7,448 nucleotides of DNA from DASYML01 sp036399835 (GTDB lineage: Bacteria; Acidobacteriota; Blastocatellia; Pyrinomonadales; Pyrinomonadaceae): the NCBI GenBank assembly GCA_036399835.1, contig DASWMI010000162.1, positions 1-7,448 on the forward strand, read 5' to 3'. The position numbers and the translations under genes were made by a program. Shown here in pieces: positions 1 through 6,033 of this stretch. The first letter of the stretch is position 1. Every line of letters begins with the position of its first letter. Below the pieces are notes generated by a model. It did not search any database. It saw only the letters and a program-made list of their open reading frames with translations, and was not told the origin of the DNA.

Positions 1-7
1 GCACGAG

Positions 8-628
8 CTACCCGCGACCGCGTTCGAGCAGGACCAGCATCAGCAGGCTGAGCAAGGCACGCATCTCTTCGCTCTCATCCAAATGAGACAGCTTCTCTAT
101 CTTAAACTTGCCCTCGAAGAAGGCAGGCTCTTTGTTGAGCCGCATGACGGGCGTCCCGTCCTGGCGCGAAACTATGTAGGCCGGATGAAAGAGATAGCCT
201 GAGAACATCCCGACAATCGGCAGCTCGCAGAACAACCCGTCGAGGACTTTGGTCCAGGGGTTTGCTTCCTGGATGGTCATCACGGGAGTCTCGCCGTCCA
301 TAATATCGTAGCGCGCTCTCCAGAGAGACTTCATGCCCTGTCGCTTGACGCTGCCTAGATTCGCTCCATTGTGTGCGGCGAAATGATAACGCGCGGAGAA
401 GTCAAGAACCCTGTCTGCGCTGATCGTATAGAGCGGCATGGTCTGCTCCGCATCACTAAAGATGGTGATGGATTCCTTGAGCTTGAAGACCTTCTGCTTG
501 ACATAAAAAACCAGATTTCCGCCGGCATCCACAACGGAGAGCTGGCGGGCCAGCGCCAGAATCTTGAATGATAATTGGAGCGGGTAGTTCATCTCAGGTT
601 TCTCCAGAGCCTCTTCAACAGCCGCCAT
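8..628 (-). CDS. LURP-one-related (LOR) family protein
   Basis: Complete 206-codon gene ending in TAG, 7 nt from the window edge. The protein reads as a LURP-one-related / Tubby-C2-like domain: YPLQLSFKILAL near residues 15-26, FYVKQKVFKLKE at 41-52, a KRQGMKSLWRARY block at 95-107, NPWTKVLDGLF at 123-133, and a closing hydrophobic helix (about 189-202) ending ERGRG. No signal peptide is visible, so it is probably cytoplasmic or membrane-associated. The family is related in fold to phospholipid scramblases and Tubby; its bacterial function is not established. The start is uncertain: the ATG at 628 has no Shine-Dalgarno, whereas the in-frame ATG at 590-592 (Met13, giving MNYPLQ) has GGAG 9 nt upstream and matches where I expect the family to begin. 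The length is close to the usual ~200 residues with either start. Family call fairly sure; role unknown. Confidence 0.85.
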   Translation of the reverse strand: MAAVEEALEKPEMNYPLQLSFKILALARQLSVVDAGGNLVFYVKQKVFKLKESITIFSDAEQTMPLYTISADRVLDFSARYHFAAHNGANLGSVKRQGMKSLWRARYDIMDGETPVMTIQEANPWTKVLDGLFCELPIVGMFSGYLFHPAYIVSRQDGTPVMRLNKEPAFFEGKFKIEKLSHLDESEEMRALLSLLMLVLLERGRG

Positions 629-651
629 TGCTCAGGCATTTTAGTTGTTGC

Positions 652-690
652 TCTTTAAGGATGGCTGGCGGAGTTTGATGGTCTTAAAGA
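652..690. other. 8-bp inverted repeat in leader of LURP-one gene
   Basis: TCTTTAAG (652-659) and CTTAAAGA (683-690) are perfect reverse complements separated by 23 nt. They lie 24-62 nt upstream of the ATG at 628. On the minus-strand transcript this could form a stem-loop, or on DNA an operator with arms about three helical turns apart centre to centre. I found no convincing -35/-10 pair next to it, so the role is open. An 8-bp dyad in a few hundred bases could also be chance. Confidence 0.3.
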
Positions 691-816
691 ATTCGGGGTG
701 GACCAATGTGAGTGAGAGCTTAACAGGTCGGCTCGCAAAAATGGTCCGGCTGCGGGCACTTAAAATCTGCTTGAGAGTAGTCTTGAAGGGCAATCCGGTT
801 GGAGTTGTTGTTTAGG

Positions 817-854
817 CGGACGTGTCGCAGGGGCAAAGATCCGCGACACGTCCG
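817..854 (-). terminator. Perfect 12-bp stem-loop after the 891-1277 gene
   Basis: CGGACGTGTCGC (817-828) and GCGACACGTCCG (843-854) are exact reverse complements with a 14-nt loop. The stem starts 37 nt past the TAA of the secreted-protein gene and is the strongest hairpin in the window. It is GC-rich like an intrinsic terminator. No T-tract follows on either strand: the minus transcript continues into an A-rich stretch (cctaaacaacaac). It may therefore be a Rho-assisted terminator, an mRNA 3'-end stabiliser or a protein-binding dyad. Terminator is the most likely role from position, but not proven. Confidence 0.5.
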
Positions 855-890
855 GCCTGGCTATCATCAGAGCAAAGCTTCTGGCCGTCT

Positions 891-1175
891 TTATTCAACG
901 TCGGCCCAGGCTTTGCCGTTCTTGTAGTGGAGCGTGAGCTTGGAGATTTCCAACAGGTTGAGATTTTCCCACTCGATGGCGTTGCCATCTTTGTCTTCAA
1001 TTCTCAAATCCCACTTGGCCGCGCGCTCCTTGCGGCTAAAGGTGATGTCAACGCTATCGCCGTTGGCGAGCGTATCCTGACCGAGAATGTCTTCCTCCCA
1101 GTCATTGACGCTATGCGGGGAAACGTAAACGGCATTAATCTCGACGCCGGTCGCGTTAACCAGCGTGAAGTCCTG
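891..1175 (-). repeat. Duplicated domain, copy 2 (partner 1644-1928)
   Basis: The 285 bp coding for the C-terminal 94 residues and stop match 1644-1928 codon for codon without gaps. By hand alignment 75 of 94 residues are identical, and long runs are nearly identical in DNA as well, for example around ggttgagattttcccactcg. Similarity stops at the start of the domain and is not evident past the stop codons. This suggests a gene or domain duplication in direct orientation, with different export signals joined in front of each copy. Confidence 0.85.
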
Positions 1176-1277
1176 CCTGCCCTGTGCGAAAGCCGTGGGG
1201 ACGAGCAGCATCGAAAGCGCGAAGAGGGCGACCAGCGCCTTCATCCGGCGGAAGCTGTTAAGCTGTAGATATTTCAT
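891..1277 (-). CDS. Small secreted protein of unknown function, paralogue of the neighbouring lipoprotein
   Basis: 128 codons, ATG start, AAAGGA 10 nt upstream (1288-1293), TAA stop. A second Met (Met12) would give a tighter signal peptide but has no ribosome site, so the longer start is preferred. Residues 1-31 form a Sec signal peptide: basic n-region with R10-R11-K13, hydrophobic core about 14-27, then PTAFA with likely cleavage after Ala31. The mature protein of about 97 residues opens with QDFTLVNATGVEIN, then YVSPH, NDWEEDILGQDTL, WDLRIED and EWENLNLLEISKLTLHY. This is one small beta-rich-looking domain with no cysteine. I recognise the motif pattern from uncharacterised bacterial proteins; I recall some relatives being labelled argininosuccinate lyase, which this size and sequence do not support. 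The domain is about 80% identical, without gaps, to the lipoprotein encoded at 1644-2162, upstream in transcription. Likely exported beyond the inner membrane; function unknown. Confidence 0.88.
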   Translation of the reverse strand: MKYLQLNSFRRMKALVALFALSMLLVPTAFAQGRQDFTLVNATGVEINAVYVSPHSVNDWEEDILGQDTLANGDSVDITFSRKERAAKWDLRIEDKDGNAIEWENLNLLEISKLTLHYKNGKAWADVE

Positions 1278-1643
1278 CTGTACAAAATCCTTTCAAGTAA
1301 ATGGGTCATGGCGATCAAAGCGCCTTAGAAGCGCAGTGACAGGGAAGAGGCGATAGCACTGCGTGGGTTAAGTTGGCGATTGCTACATACGCGCATAGAT
1401 TTGAGCGCAAGCTGTTACCGTCGCGATAACAATCCGGCGAATGACTCTCAAACGAGAATGACGCTGCCTTTAAGCGTCTCTTGGATAAAGGCTATGGCAG
1501 ATGCTGCATCCGATGAAACTGCCCCTCGGTCTGGTCCACACGCTTCTTGATGAAAGCGTGGCTTCTCGAAAGCGGGTTTCCGAAACCTTTGCGAGCAGTC
1601 TCATCAGATGCTCTGCCGTGCGCGGTCTAGCCCCTGGCTGGCG
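1278..1643. other. 366-nt intergenic gap between the two paralogues
   Basis: No plausible gene is seen on either strand. The gap holds a TGGTCCA palindrome at 1532-1538, directly abutting a perfect 7-bp stem (CACGCTT 1539-1545 / AAGCGTG 1554-1560, 8-nt loop). Other short dyads are GGTTTC-c-GAAACC at 1575-1587 and GACGCT / AGCGTC at 1460-1465 and 1473-1478. None is followed by a T-tract on the minus strand, so no clear intrinsic terminator for the lipoprotein gene is present. I found no near-consensus promoter for the 891-1277 gene; it may be read from the upstream promoter at 2361-2389. Confidence 0.5.
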
Positions 1644-1928
1644 CTATTCGGTGACAGCCGTCGCTTTTCCGTCTTTGTAGTGGAGCGTGATTTTGGAGAT
1701 TTCCAGCAGGTTGAGATTTTCCCACTCGATGCTGTTGCCGCCCTTGTCCTCAACTCTCAAATCCCACATCGCAGCCTTCTCATCACGATGGAACTTGATT
1801 TCAAGGCTCTGGCCGTTAGCCAGCGTATCCTGGCCGAGAATGTCTTCCTCCCAATCATTCTTGTCATGCGGCGAAACATAGAGCGCGTTAATCTCTACGC
1901 CAGTGGCGTTAACAAGAGTGAAATCCTG
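1644..1928 (-). repeat. Duplicated domain, copy 1 (partner 891-1175)
   Basis: These 285 bp encode residues 79-172 and the stop of the lipoprotein. They align without gaps to 891-1175; the 19 differing residues include many conservative ones (V/L, I/V, D/E, K/R). The last four residues and the stretch after FxR are the most diverged. Confidence 0.85.
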
Positions 1929-2162
1929 CTTGCCTTCGGCTGTGTTGGAGGCTGAATTATTCGCGGAATTGGTCGGGGCCGTGTTGGAAGCCGCAGAGTT
2001 GTTGGCCGCAGAGTTAGTCGTGCTGGTTGTGTTAGTCGTCGTCGTCGTGGTCGTCGCCCGGTTGGTATTGTTGGCGTTATTGGCGTTGTTCGACGACGCG
2101 CCGCAGGCTCCTGTGATAAGCAACGCCGCGACCAGCGCGACGAGCAGGGCTTTGTTATTCAT
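1644..2162 (-). CDS. Lipoprotein with Asn/Thr-rich linker and the same unknown domain as the 891-1277 product
   Basis: 172 codons, ATG start with GAGGA 7 nt upstream (2170-2174), TAG stop. Residues 1-19 are a lipoprotein signal peptide: MNNK, a hydrophobic core, then ITGAC with the lipidated cysteine at Cys20. Thr at -3 is less usual than Leu but acceptable. Residues 21-77 are a low-complexity linker made almost only of Asn, Thr, Ser and Ala, including seven Thr in a row at 37-43. Residues 78-172 are the compact domain shared with the downstream gene (QDFTLVNATGVEINALYVSP, DWEEDILGQDTLANG, WDLRVEDKGGN, EWENLNLLEISKITLHY). The layout suggests a domain held away from the membrane by a flexible tether. 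Function unknown. A near-consensus promoter at 2361-2389 and a leader of about 190 nt precede it. Confidence 0.9.
   Translation of the reverse strand: MNNKALLVALVAALLITGACGASSNNANNANNTNRATTTTTTTNTTSTTNSAANNSAASNTAPTNSANNSASNTAEGKQDFTLVNATGVEINALYVSPHDKNDWEEDILGQDTLANGQSLEIKFHRDEKAAMWDLRVEDKGGNSIEWENLNLLEISKITLHYKDGKATAVTE
1990..2055 (-). repeat. Simple repeats coding for the lipoprotein linker
   Basis: On the plus strand, GTC triplets run from 2035 to 2055 with one GTG interruption; on the coding strand this is an (ACG)n threonine tract, residues 37-43. A separate 11-bp direct repeat, GCCGCAGAGTT, occurs at 1990-2000 and 2005-2015 (15-bp period), encoding repeated NSAA. Triplet and 15-bp units keep the reading frame, so slippage would change linker length, not switch the gene off. 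Confidence 0.7.
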
Positions 2163-2169
2163 CTAAATT

Positions 2170-2174
2170 TCCTC
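2170..2174 (-). promoter_or_regulatory. Shine-Dalgarno of the lipoprotein gene
   Basis: GAGGA on the coding strand, 7 nt before the ATG at 2160-2162. It fixes this start over the upstream ATG at 2338-2340 in another frame, which has no ribosome site. Confidence 0.7.
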
Positions 2175-2359
2175 GATTTCCTTTGTGGGGAATATTGTAC
2201 CCTACGTGGTCAAATACTAATCCGCATGAGATCAGTCGGTACACCTCGGCTGAAGCTACAAAACAAGGTGCGAAAATGAAGAGCCGTGTTTGGGATGCTG
2301 AGAAAGGCAAGTCGGGGGAAGTCTCTGTTTGTTGGTCCATATAACAGCAAAAGCCTACG

Positions 2360-2380
2360 AACTATAAGCTAGATATAGTT
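2360..2380. promoter_or_regulatory. Dyad overlapping the -10 box, candidate operator
   Basis: AACTATA (2360-2366) and TATAGTT (2374-2380) are perfect 7-bp inverted arms with a 7-nt centre. The dyad covers the -10 hexamer and most of the spacer, a classic place for a repressor. AT-rich promoter sequence makes short dyads easier to get by chance, and no regulator gene is nearby. Confidence 0.4.
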
Positions 2381-2389
2381 TAAAGTCAA
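2361..2389 (-). promoter_or_regulatory. Near-consensus sigma70 promoter for the lipoprotein gene
   Basis: Read on the minus strand: TTGACT (-35, plus-strand 2384-2389), a 17-nt spacer, then TATAGT (-10, plus-strand 2361-2366). Each hexamer matches consensus at 5 of 6 positions and the spacer is ideal. The expected transcription start is near 2354, giving a leader of about 190 nt before the ATG at 2162. It sits in the most AT-rich stretch of the window, just after the DUF4328 gene, so it probably starts an independent unit covering the lipoprotein and possibly its paralogue. Confidence 0.72.
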
Positions 2390-2466
2390 CAAGCGATGCC
2401 GGAAGGGTGGAGGTTGAAAAATCGCAGGGAAGTTGAGCTGCGCGGCCCGGATGATGAAAGTCAAAG

Positions 2467-2505
2467 GAGCTTTATCATCTTCGGACTTCGGCTCTGGCAA
2501 AGCTC
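2467..2505 (-). terminator. Weak terminator-like stem after the DUF4328 gene
   Basis: GAGCTTT (2467-2473) and AAAGCTC (2499-2505) are perfect 7-bp arms around a 25-nt GC-rich loop, starting 2 nt past the stop codon. On the minus transcript the stem is followed by ctttgacttt, a broken T-rich stretch. The long loop makes this a weak candidate. Confidence 0.3.
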
Positions 2506-2507
2506 TC

Positions 2508-3251
2508 TTAAGGCTGGACCATTTGCGTCTTGAAGACAGGGGGCGGTGGCGGCTCTTGAAGAAGCTGCTGCTGTTTGCTCCTGGCTTCCTGCCTTTTATC
2601 AATTCCGCGGACGACCATGATGGCGAAGATGGCCGCTCCTATCGTCAGGGCGCTCGCCATTATCTCAAGCTTGGAGTAGAGAAATAACTGCTCCGGTGTC
2701 TCCGCGCTATCGGAAAACCTTGAGGCGATGCGCGTCAGTATGTTGGCCGCGACCCAGAAGCCCCACCACCATGAGAGCAAGGCCGGAGGGCCGCTCCGCT
2801 GCCATGTCTCGACAGGCTCTCTGACGAGCGGGTCGCTGTTGACCCAAATCTCCCTGATAATCCTGAAGGGAATAAAAAGATTGGCGAAGGGAATGAAAAA
2901 AGAGCCGACGGCCCAGCCTGGCGAATACCCCAGGCGGTCTGCTCCGAGCGGGCGCAGGTTTTTGTAGACGCGATAAATCCAGAAGAGAAAGAGCACAGCC
3001 GTCAAGATGAAAACCGCCAGCTCGATCAGATAAACGCCGACCTTTAAGAGCGCGATGCCGGAAGTCTCATCGAGCGCGATGAGGTCGCCCATAGTCGTGT
3101 TGGGTAGTATGACCAGCTCGAAGAAGTCAATCAGAATCATCACCAGATTGACGATGAGATTGGCGGCCAACGCAGCCATCAAGACCCGGGCCAGCCTGTG
3201 TCCCGAATGATACTGTGAGGTTGGACCAGTGTTTTCCTTTACAGAGTCCAA
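2508..3251 (-). CDS. DUF4328 domain membrane protein
   Basis: 247 codons with a TTG start at 3249-3251, supported by AGAGGG 6 nt upstream (3258-3263); the next in-frame Met is residue 25, already inside the first membrane helix. Hydrophobic segments lie near residues 22-48, 69-94, 111-131, 157-175 and 193-214. The RVYKNLRPLGA - YSPGWAVGSFFIPFANLFIPFR block (about 94-130) is characteristic of DUF4328, followed by IREIW and a WWWGFWVAANI helix. The tail after 216 is charged, Gln-rich, then has five prolines (234-238), probably cytoplasmic. The family has no known function. The gene starts 50 nt after preA with no terminator seen between, so it may be transcribed with the pyrimidine genes, but nothing in the protein ties it to that pathway. 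Confidence 0.87.
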   Translation of the reverse strand: MDSVKENTGPTSQYHSGHRLARVLMAALAANLIVNLVMILIDFFELVILPNTTMGDLIALDETSGIALLKVGVYLIELAVFILTAVLFLFWIYRVYKNLRPLGADRLGYSPGWAVGSFFIPFANLFIPFRIIREIWVNSDPLVREPVETWQRSGPPALLSWWWGFWVAANILTRIASRFSDSAETPEQLFLYSKLEIMASALTIGAAIFAIMVVRGIDKRQEARSKQQQLLQEPPPPPVFKTQMVQP

Positions 3252-3257
3252 TCAAGG

Positions 3258-3263
3258 CCCTCT
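3258..3263 (-). promoter_or_regulatory. Shine-Dalgarno deciding a TTG start (DUF4328 gene)
   Basis: AGAGGG on the coding strand, 6 nt before TTG at 3249-3251. No in-frame ATG or GTG near it would use this site. Confidence 0.6.
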
Positions 3264-3301
3264 TGCTCTTCACTTCACATCTTGAGCCTGAGGCGACTCT
3301 C

Positions 3302-4573
3302 TCAATCGCCAGCCACCGGCGCAGGCTCGCGGTCCGTCATCAACTCGCGCCAGGTGAGGGATTCTCCGCCGTCGTCAACGCGGACCATGGAGATACAGCC
3401 GGGCGAGGGGCAGACCAGATAACAAAGGTTACAGCCGACGCATTCCAGCTCGTCAACGACGGGAAAACGCCTGCCTTCAATCTCGACCAGCGGAATGCAT
3501 TGATGCGCGCCGTCTTCGCAGGCGATGTGGCAGAGATTGCATTGAATACATCGGCTATGATCTATGCGCGCAACAGTCTTGTAGCGCAGGTCCAGATTGC
3601 CCCAGTCCGTGACGCGCCCGACGCTGCGTCCAATAATCTCCCGGACGCTCGCAAAGCCTTTCTCGTCCAGGTAATTTGAGAGGCCGTCAATCATATCTTC
3701 GACAATGCGATAGCCGTAGTGCATGACCGCCGTGCAGACCTGTACGGTGGTTGCGCCGAGCAGGAGGAATTCCGTAGCGTCGCGCCAGTCCGAGATGCCG
3801 CCGATGCCGCTCAAGGGCAGATTGACTTCGGGGTCGCGCGCTAATTCTGAGACCATGTTGAGCGCGATGGGCTTGACCGCCGGGCCGCAGTAGCCGCCGT
3901 GCGCCGCCATCCCGTTGACGTTCGGGTGCGGAATCATCGTGTCCAGGTCAACGCCGATGATGGAGTTGATGGTATTGATGAGCGAGAGCGCGTCAGCCCC
4001 GCCGCGCACGGCTGCGCGCGCAGGCGGGTTGATGGCCGTCACGTTGGGCGTGAGCTTGACGATGACGGGAAGGCGCGTTGCCTCCTTGACCCATTCCGTG
4101 ACCATGCAGGTGTATTCCGGGACTTGGCCCATCGCCGCGCCCATCCCGCGCTCGCTCATCCCGTGCGGACAGCCGAAGTTCAATTCCACACCGTCGGCAC
4201 CAGTATCCTCGACCTGCTTGGCTATCTCGTGCCATGCCTCGCGCTTTGATTCGACCATCAAGGAGATAATCAGCGCGTGCTTCGGATACTTTCTTTTAAC
4301 TTCGCGTATCTCTCGCAGATTGACTTCGAGCGGGCGGTCCGTGATGAGTTCGATGTTATTAAGACCCATCATCCTTTGTGGTCCAATATCAACGGCGGCG
4401 AGGCGCGAGCAGACGTTGACGATAGGCTCGCCGAGGGTCTTCCAGACAGCGCCGCCCCAACCCGCGTCGAAAGCGCGCTCGATCATCGAACCCATGTTCG
4501 TCGGCGGCGCTGAAGCCAGCCAGAACGGATTCGGAGATTCGATGCCAGCAAAATTTACACTAAGGTCTGCCAT
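3302..4573 (-). CDS. preA: NAD-dependent dihydropyrimidine dehydrogenase, subunit PreA
   Basis: 423 codons, ATG to TGA, full length (E. coli PreA is about 411). PreA is the catalytic subunit that reduces uracil or thymine to dihydrouracil or dihydrothymine, taking electrons from PreT. Residues 1 to about 310 form the FMN-binding TIM barrel: NPFWLASAPPTNMG (15-28), WKTLG with Lys45, the active-site loop NFGCPHGMSERGMG (132-145), VKLTPN with Lys173, NTIN (200-203) and SGIGGI (255-260). Asn132, Cys135 and His137 align with Asn668, Cys671 (general acid) and His673 of mammalian DPD. The C-terminal ferredoxin domain carries two 4Fe-4S sets: Cys342/345/348/352 and Cys378/381/384/388, with extra Cys359 and Cys393. 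It starts 18 nt after preT; its Shine-Dalgarno is weak (AGGA 14 nt away), which suggests translational coupling to preT. Cytoplasmic. No missing key residue was seen. Confidence 0.96.
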   Translation of the reverse strand: MADLSVNFAGIESPNPFWLASAPPTNMGSMIERAFDAGWGGAVWKTLGEPIVNVCSRLAAVDIGPQRMMGLNNIELITDRPLEVNLREIREVKRKYPKHALIISLMVESKREAWHEIAKQVEDTGADGVELNFGCPHGMSERGMGAAMGQVPEYTCMVTEWVKEATRLPVIVKLTPNVTAINPPARAAVRGGADALSLINTINSIIGVDLDTMIPHPNVNGMAAHGGYCGPAVKPIALNMVSELARDPEVNLPLSGIGGISDWRDATEFLLLGATTVQVCTAVMHYGYRIVEDMIDGLSNYLDEKGFASVREIIGRSVGRVTDWGNLDLRYKTVARIDHSRCIQCNLCHIACEDGAHQCIPLVEIEGRRFPVVDELECVGCNLCYLVCPSPGCISMVRVDDGGESLTWRELMTDREPAPVAGD

Positions 4574-4591
4574 AATCTTCGGTCCAATCCT

Positions 4592-6013
4592 TTAATGAGC
4601 TTTAATATCCTGTGTCTCTTCAAGCAAGGGCAATCTGGCTCCGGCAAACTCTACATGCTCGCCAGTTAAGACTTCATGTATGCCCATCGCGGCCAGCTTG
4701 CCCATCTGTGATGCGTCAACGGCTTCGCGTCCGCCGTTGACGCAATCGCCGCCCGCGAAGACCCTGGGATTGCCCGTTTGCATCGTCGCCGGATTAACGA
4801 CGGCGCGGCCCGACTGGTCCAGCTCCATGCCAGGAATACGGCCCAGAAATTCTCGCATCTTCTGTTGCCCGAGCGCCTTGATGACCAGATCAACCTCTAT
4901 CACAAACTCCGAACCCTCAAGGGGCCGGGCGGAGCGACGACCGGAAGCGTCCGGCGGTCCAAGCTCCATCCGTATGCAGCGTAGTGCGGCCACGCGCTGG
5001 CCGTCTTCATTCGCCAGTATCTCGACCGGAGCGGTCTGCCACCAGAACTCTATGGCATCCTTCTTAGCCAGCTCATACTCGTATTCGTAAGCCGGCATCT
5101 CTCGCTGGCTGCGGCGATAAATCATCAGCACGCGCTCTGCGCCGAGCCTGCGAGCCTGCGTCACCGCATCAATCGCCGTGTTGCCCGCGCCGATGACCGC
5201 CACCGTCCGACCGATGGGCACGCTTTGCCAGTCGCGCGTCTTAATCTTTTCGATAAAGTCCAGCGCGTCGTAGACGCCCGCGAGGTCTTCGCCCGGGATG
5301 TTTAGCCGCGAGGTCGCGCCGAGACCTATGGCGAGAAAGATGGCATCGTGGCCGGACTGTAATTCTTCAAAGGAGATGTCGCGCCCAACCTCCGTGTTCA
5401 GCTTAAACTCTACACCGAGCCGCCTGACCTGCTCGGCCTCATCCGTCGAGACGCGCTGCGACATCTTGTACTCGGCCATCCCGTAAGTGTCCAGCCCGCC
5501 CGCCAGCGGCTTGCGGTCATAGATAACCACTTGATAACCGAGCCGCGCCAGATAGGTTGCACACGAGAGTCCTGCCGGACCAGAACCTATGATGCCGACA
5601 GACTTGCCGTTAGGTGTGCCTGCCTTGAAGATGTCGCGCCCCTTGCTCATCACATAATCGGTCGCGTAACGCTGCAAGCGGCCAATCTGGATGGGCTGCT
5701 CCATCAAGACATTCTCAACGCACGCGCCCTCGCAGAGAGCCTCCACGGGGCAGACGCGCGCACAGGTTGCGCCAATCGGGTTGGCATCGAAGATGACACG
5801 CGCAGAGCCTAAGAGATTGCCGCTCGCAATCTTTTTGATAAAAGAGGGCACGTCAATGTGCGTCGGGCAGGCGCGCGTGCAGGGCGCGTCATAGCAATAG
5901 ACGCAACGATTGGCCTCGAAGAGCGCCTCGGCCTGCGTCAAGGGCGGCGCAAGCTCGCGAAAGTTGCGTTCAATCTGTTCGAGGTCGAGCGGCGTGTCAT
6001 GTGCTGCGGCCAT
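4592..6013 (-). CDS. preT: NAD-dependent dihydropyrimidine dehydrogenase, subunit PreT
   Basis: 473 codons, ATG start with AAGAGGAA 7 nt upstream (6021-6028), TAA stop. PreT takes electrons from NADH through FAD and Fe-S centres and passes them to PreA. The N-terminal alpha-helical Fe-S domain has RCVYCYDAPCTRACP (Cys37, 40, 45, 49) and GATCARVCPVEALCEGAC (Cys84, 88, 94, 98), as in DPD and the glutamate synthase small subunit. The FAD-binding motif GSGPAGLSC is at 143-151, the second Rossmann motif for NAD(P)H VIGAGNTAIDAV at 273-284, and the closing FAD motif VFAGGDCVNGG at 418-428. It is longer than E. coli PreT (about 412), partly through a tail after residue 450. A lone GltD-like protein is the main alternative, but the directly adjoining preA makes PreT the firm call. 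Confidence 0.95.
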   Translation of the reverse strand: MAAAHDTPLDLEQIERNFRELAPPLTQAEALFEANRCVYCYDAPCTRACPTHIDVPSFIKKIASGNLLGSARVIFDANPIGATCARVCPVEALCEGACVENVLMEQPIQIGRLQRYATDYVMSKGRDIFKAGTPNGKSVGIIGSGPAGLSCATYLARLGYQVVIYDRKPLAGGLDTYGMAEYKMSQRVSTDEAEQVRRLGVEFKLNTEVGRDISFEELQSGHDAIFLAIGLGATSRLNIPGEDLAGVYDALDFIEKIKTRDWQSVPIGRTVAVIGAGNTAIDAVTQARRLGAERVLMIYRRSQREMPAYEYEYELAKKDAIEFWWQTAPVEILANEDGQRVAALRCIRMELGPPDASGRRSARPLEGSEFVIEVDLVIKALGQQKMREFLGRIPGMELDQSGRAVVNPATMQTGNPRVFAGGDCVNGGREAVDASQMGKLAAMGIHEVLTGEHVEFAGARLPLLEETQDIKAH

Positions 6014-6020
6014 TCTGTCA

Positions 6021-6028
6021 TTCCTCTT
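6021..6028 (-). promoter_or_regulatory. Strong Shine-Dalgarno of preT
   Basis: AAGAGGAA on the coding strand, 7 nt before the ATG at 6011-6013, lying in the 20-nt gap after the upstream gene. It is the best ribosome site among the pyrimidine genes and supports this start. Confidence 0.65.
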
Positions 6029-6033
6029 GATGA

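Larger units (their letters stand above)
2163..2507. other. 345-nt intergenic gap with promoter and long leader
   Basis: Holds, in minus-strand order, a stem just past the DUF4328 stop (2467-2505), the promoter at 2361-2389, a TGGTCCA at 2333-2339 about 15-20 nt past the predicted start site, and the leader of the lipoprotein gene. Within the leader, a stem-forming pair TCAGTCG / CGGCTGA lies at about 2232-2254, with one mismatch on the minus transcript. I do not recognise a known riboswitch class. Confidence 0.45.

Noticed and set aside
822..1268. Plus-strand open frame opposite the secreted-protein gene, with a similar one at 1608-1955 opposite the lipoprotein gene
   Set aside because: The two resemble each other only because the sense genes are paralogues. 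There is no ribosome site or independent conservation signal, and the sense frames have clear export signals.
2188..2215. TTGACC and TACAAT boxes just upstream of the lipoprotein gene as a second promoter
   Set aside because: The two boxes are only about 8 nt apart, and no good -35 lies at the proper distance from TACAAT.
2155..2340. 61-codon minus-strand frame upstream of the lipoprotein gene
   Set aside because: No Shine-Dalgarno before the ATG and no recognisable protein features. Kept only as a possible leader frame in the findings, not as a gene.
2369..2602. 77-codon minus-strand frame at the end of the DUF4328 gene
   Set aside because: Overlaps the 3' end of the DUF4328 gene in another frame and runs through the promoter region; its residues look non-coding.
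3915..4595. Long plus-strand open frame opposite preA
   Set aside because: It lies entirely antisense to a well-conserved gene; the protein is Ser/Thr/Arg-rich with no recognisable motif, as expected from GC-rich codon structure.
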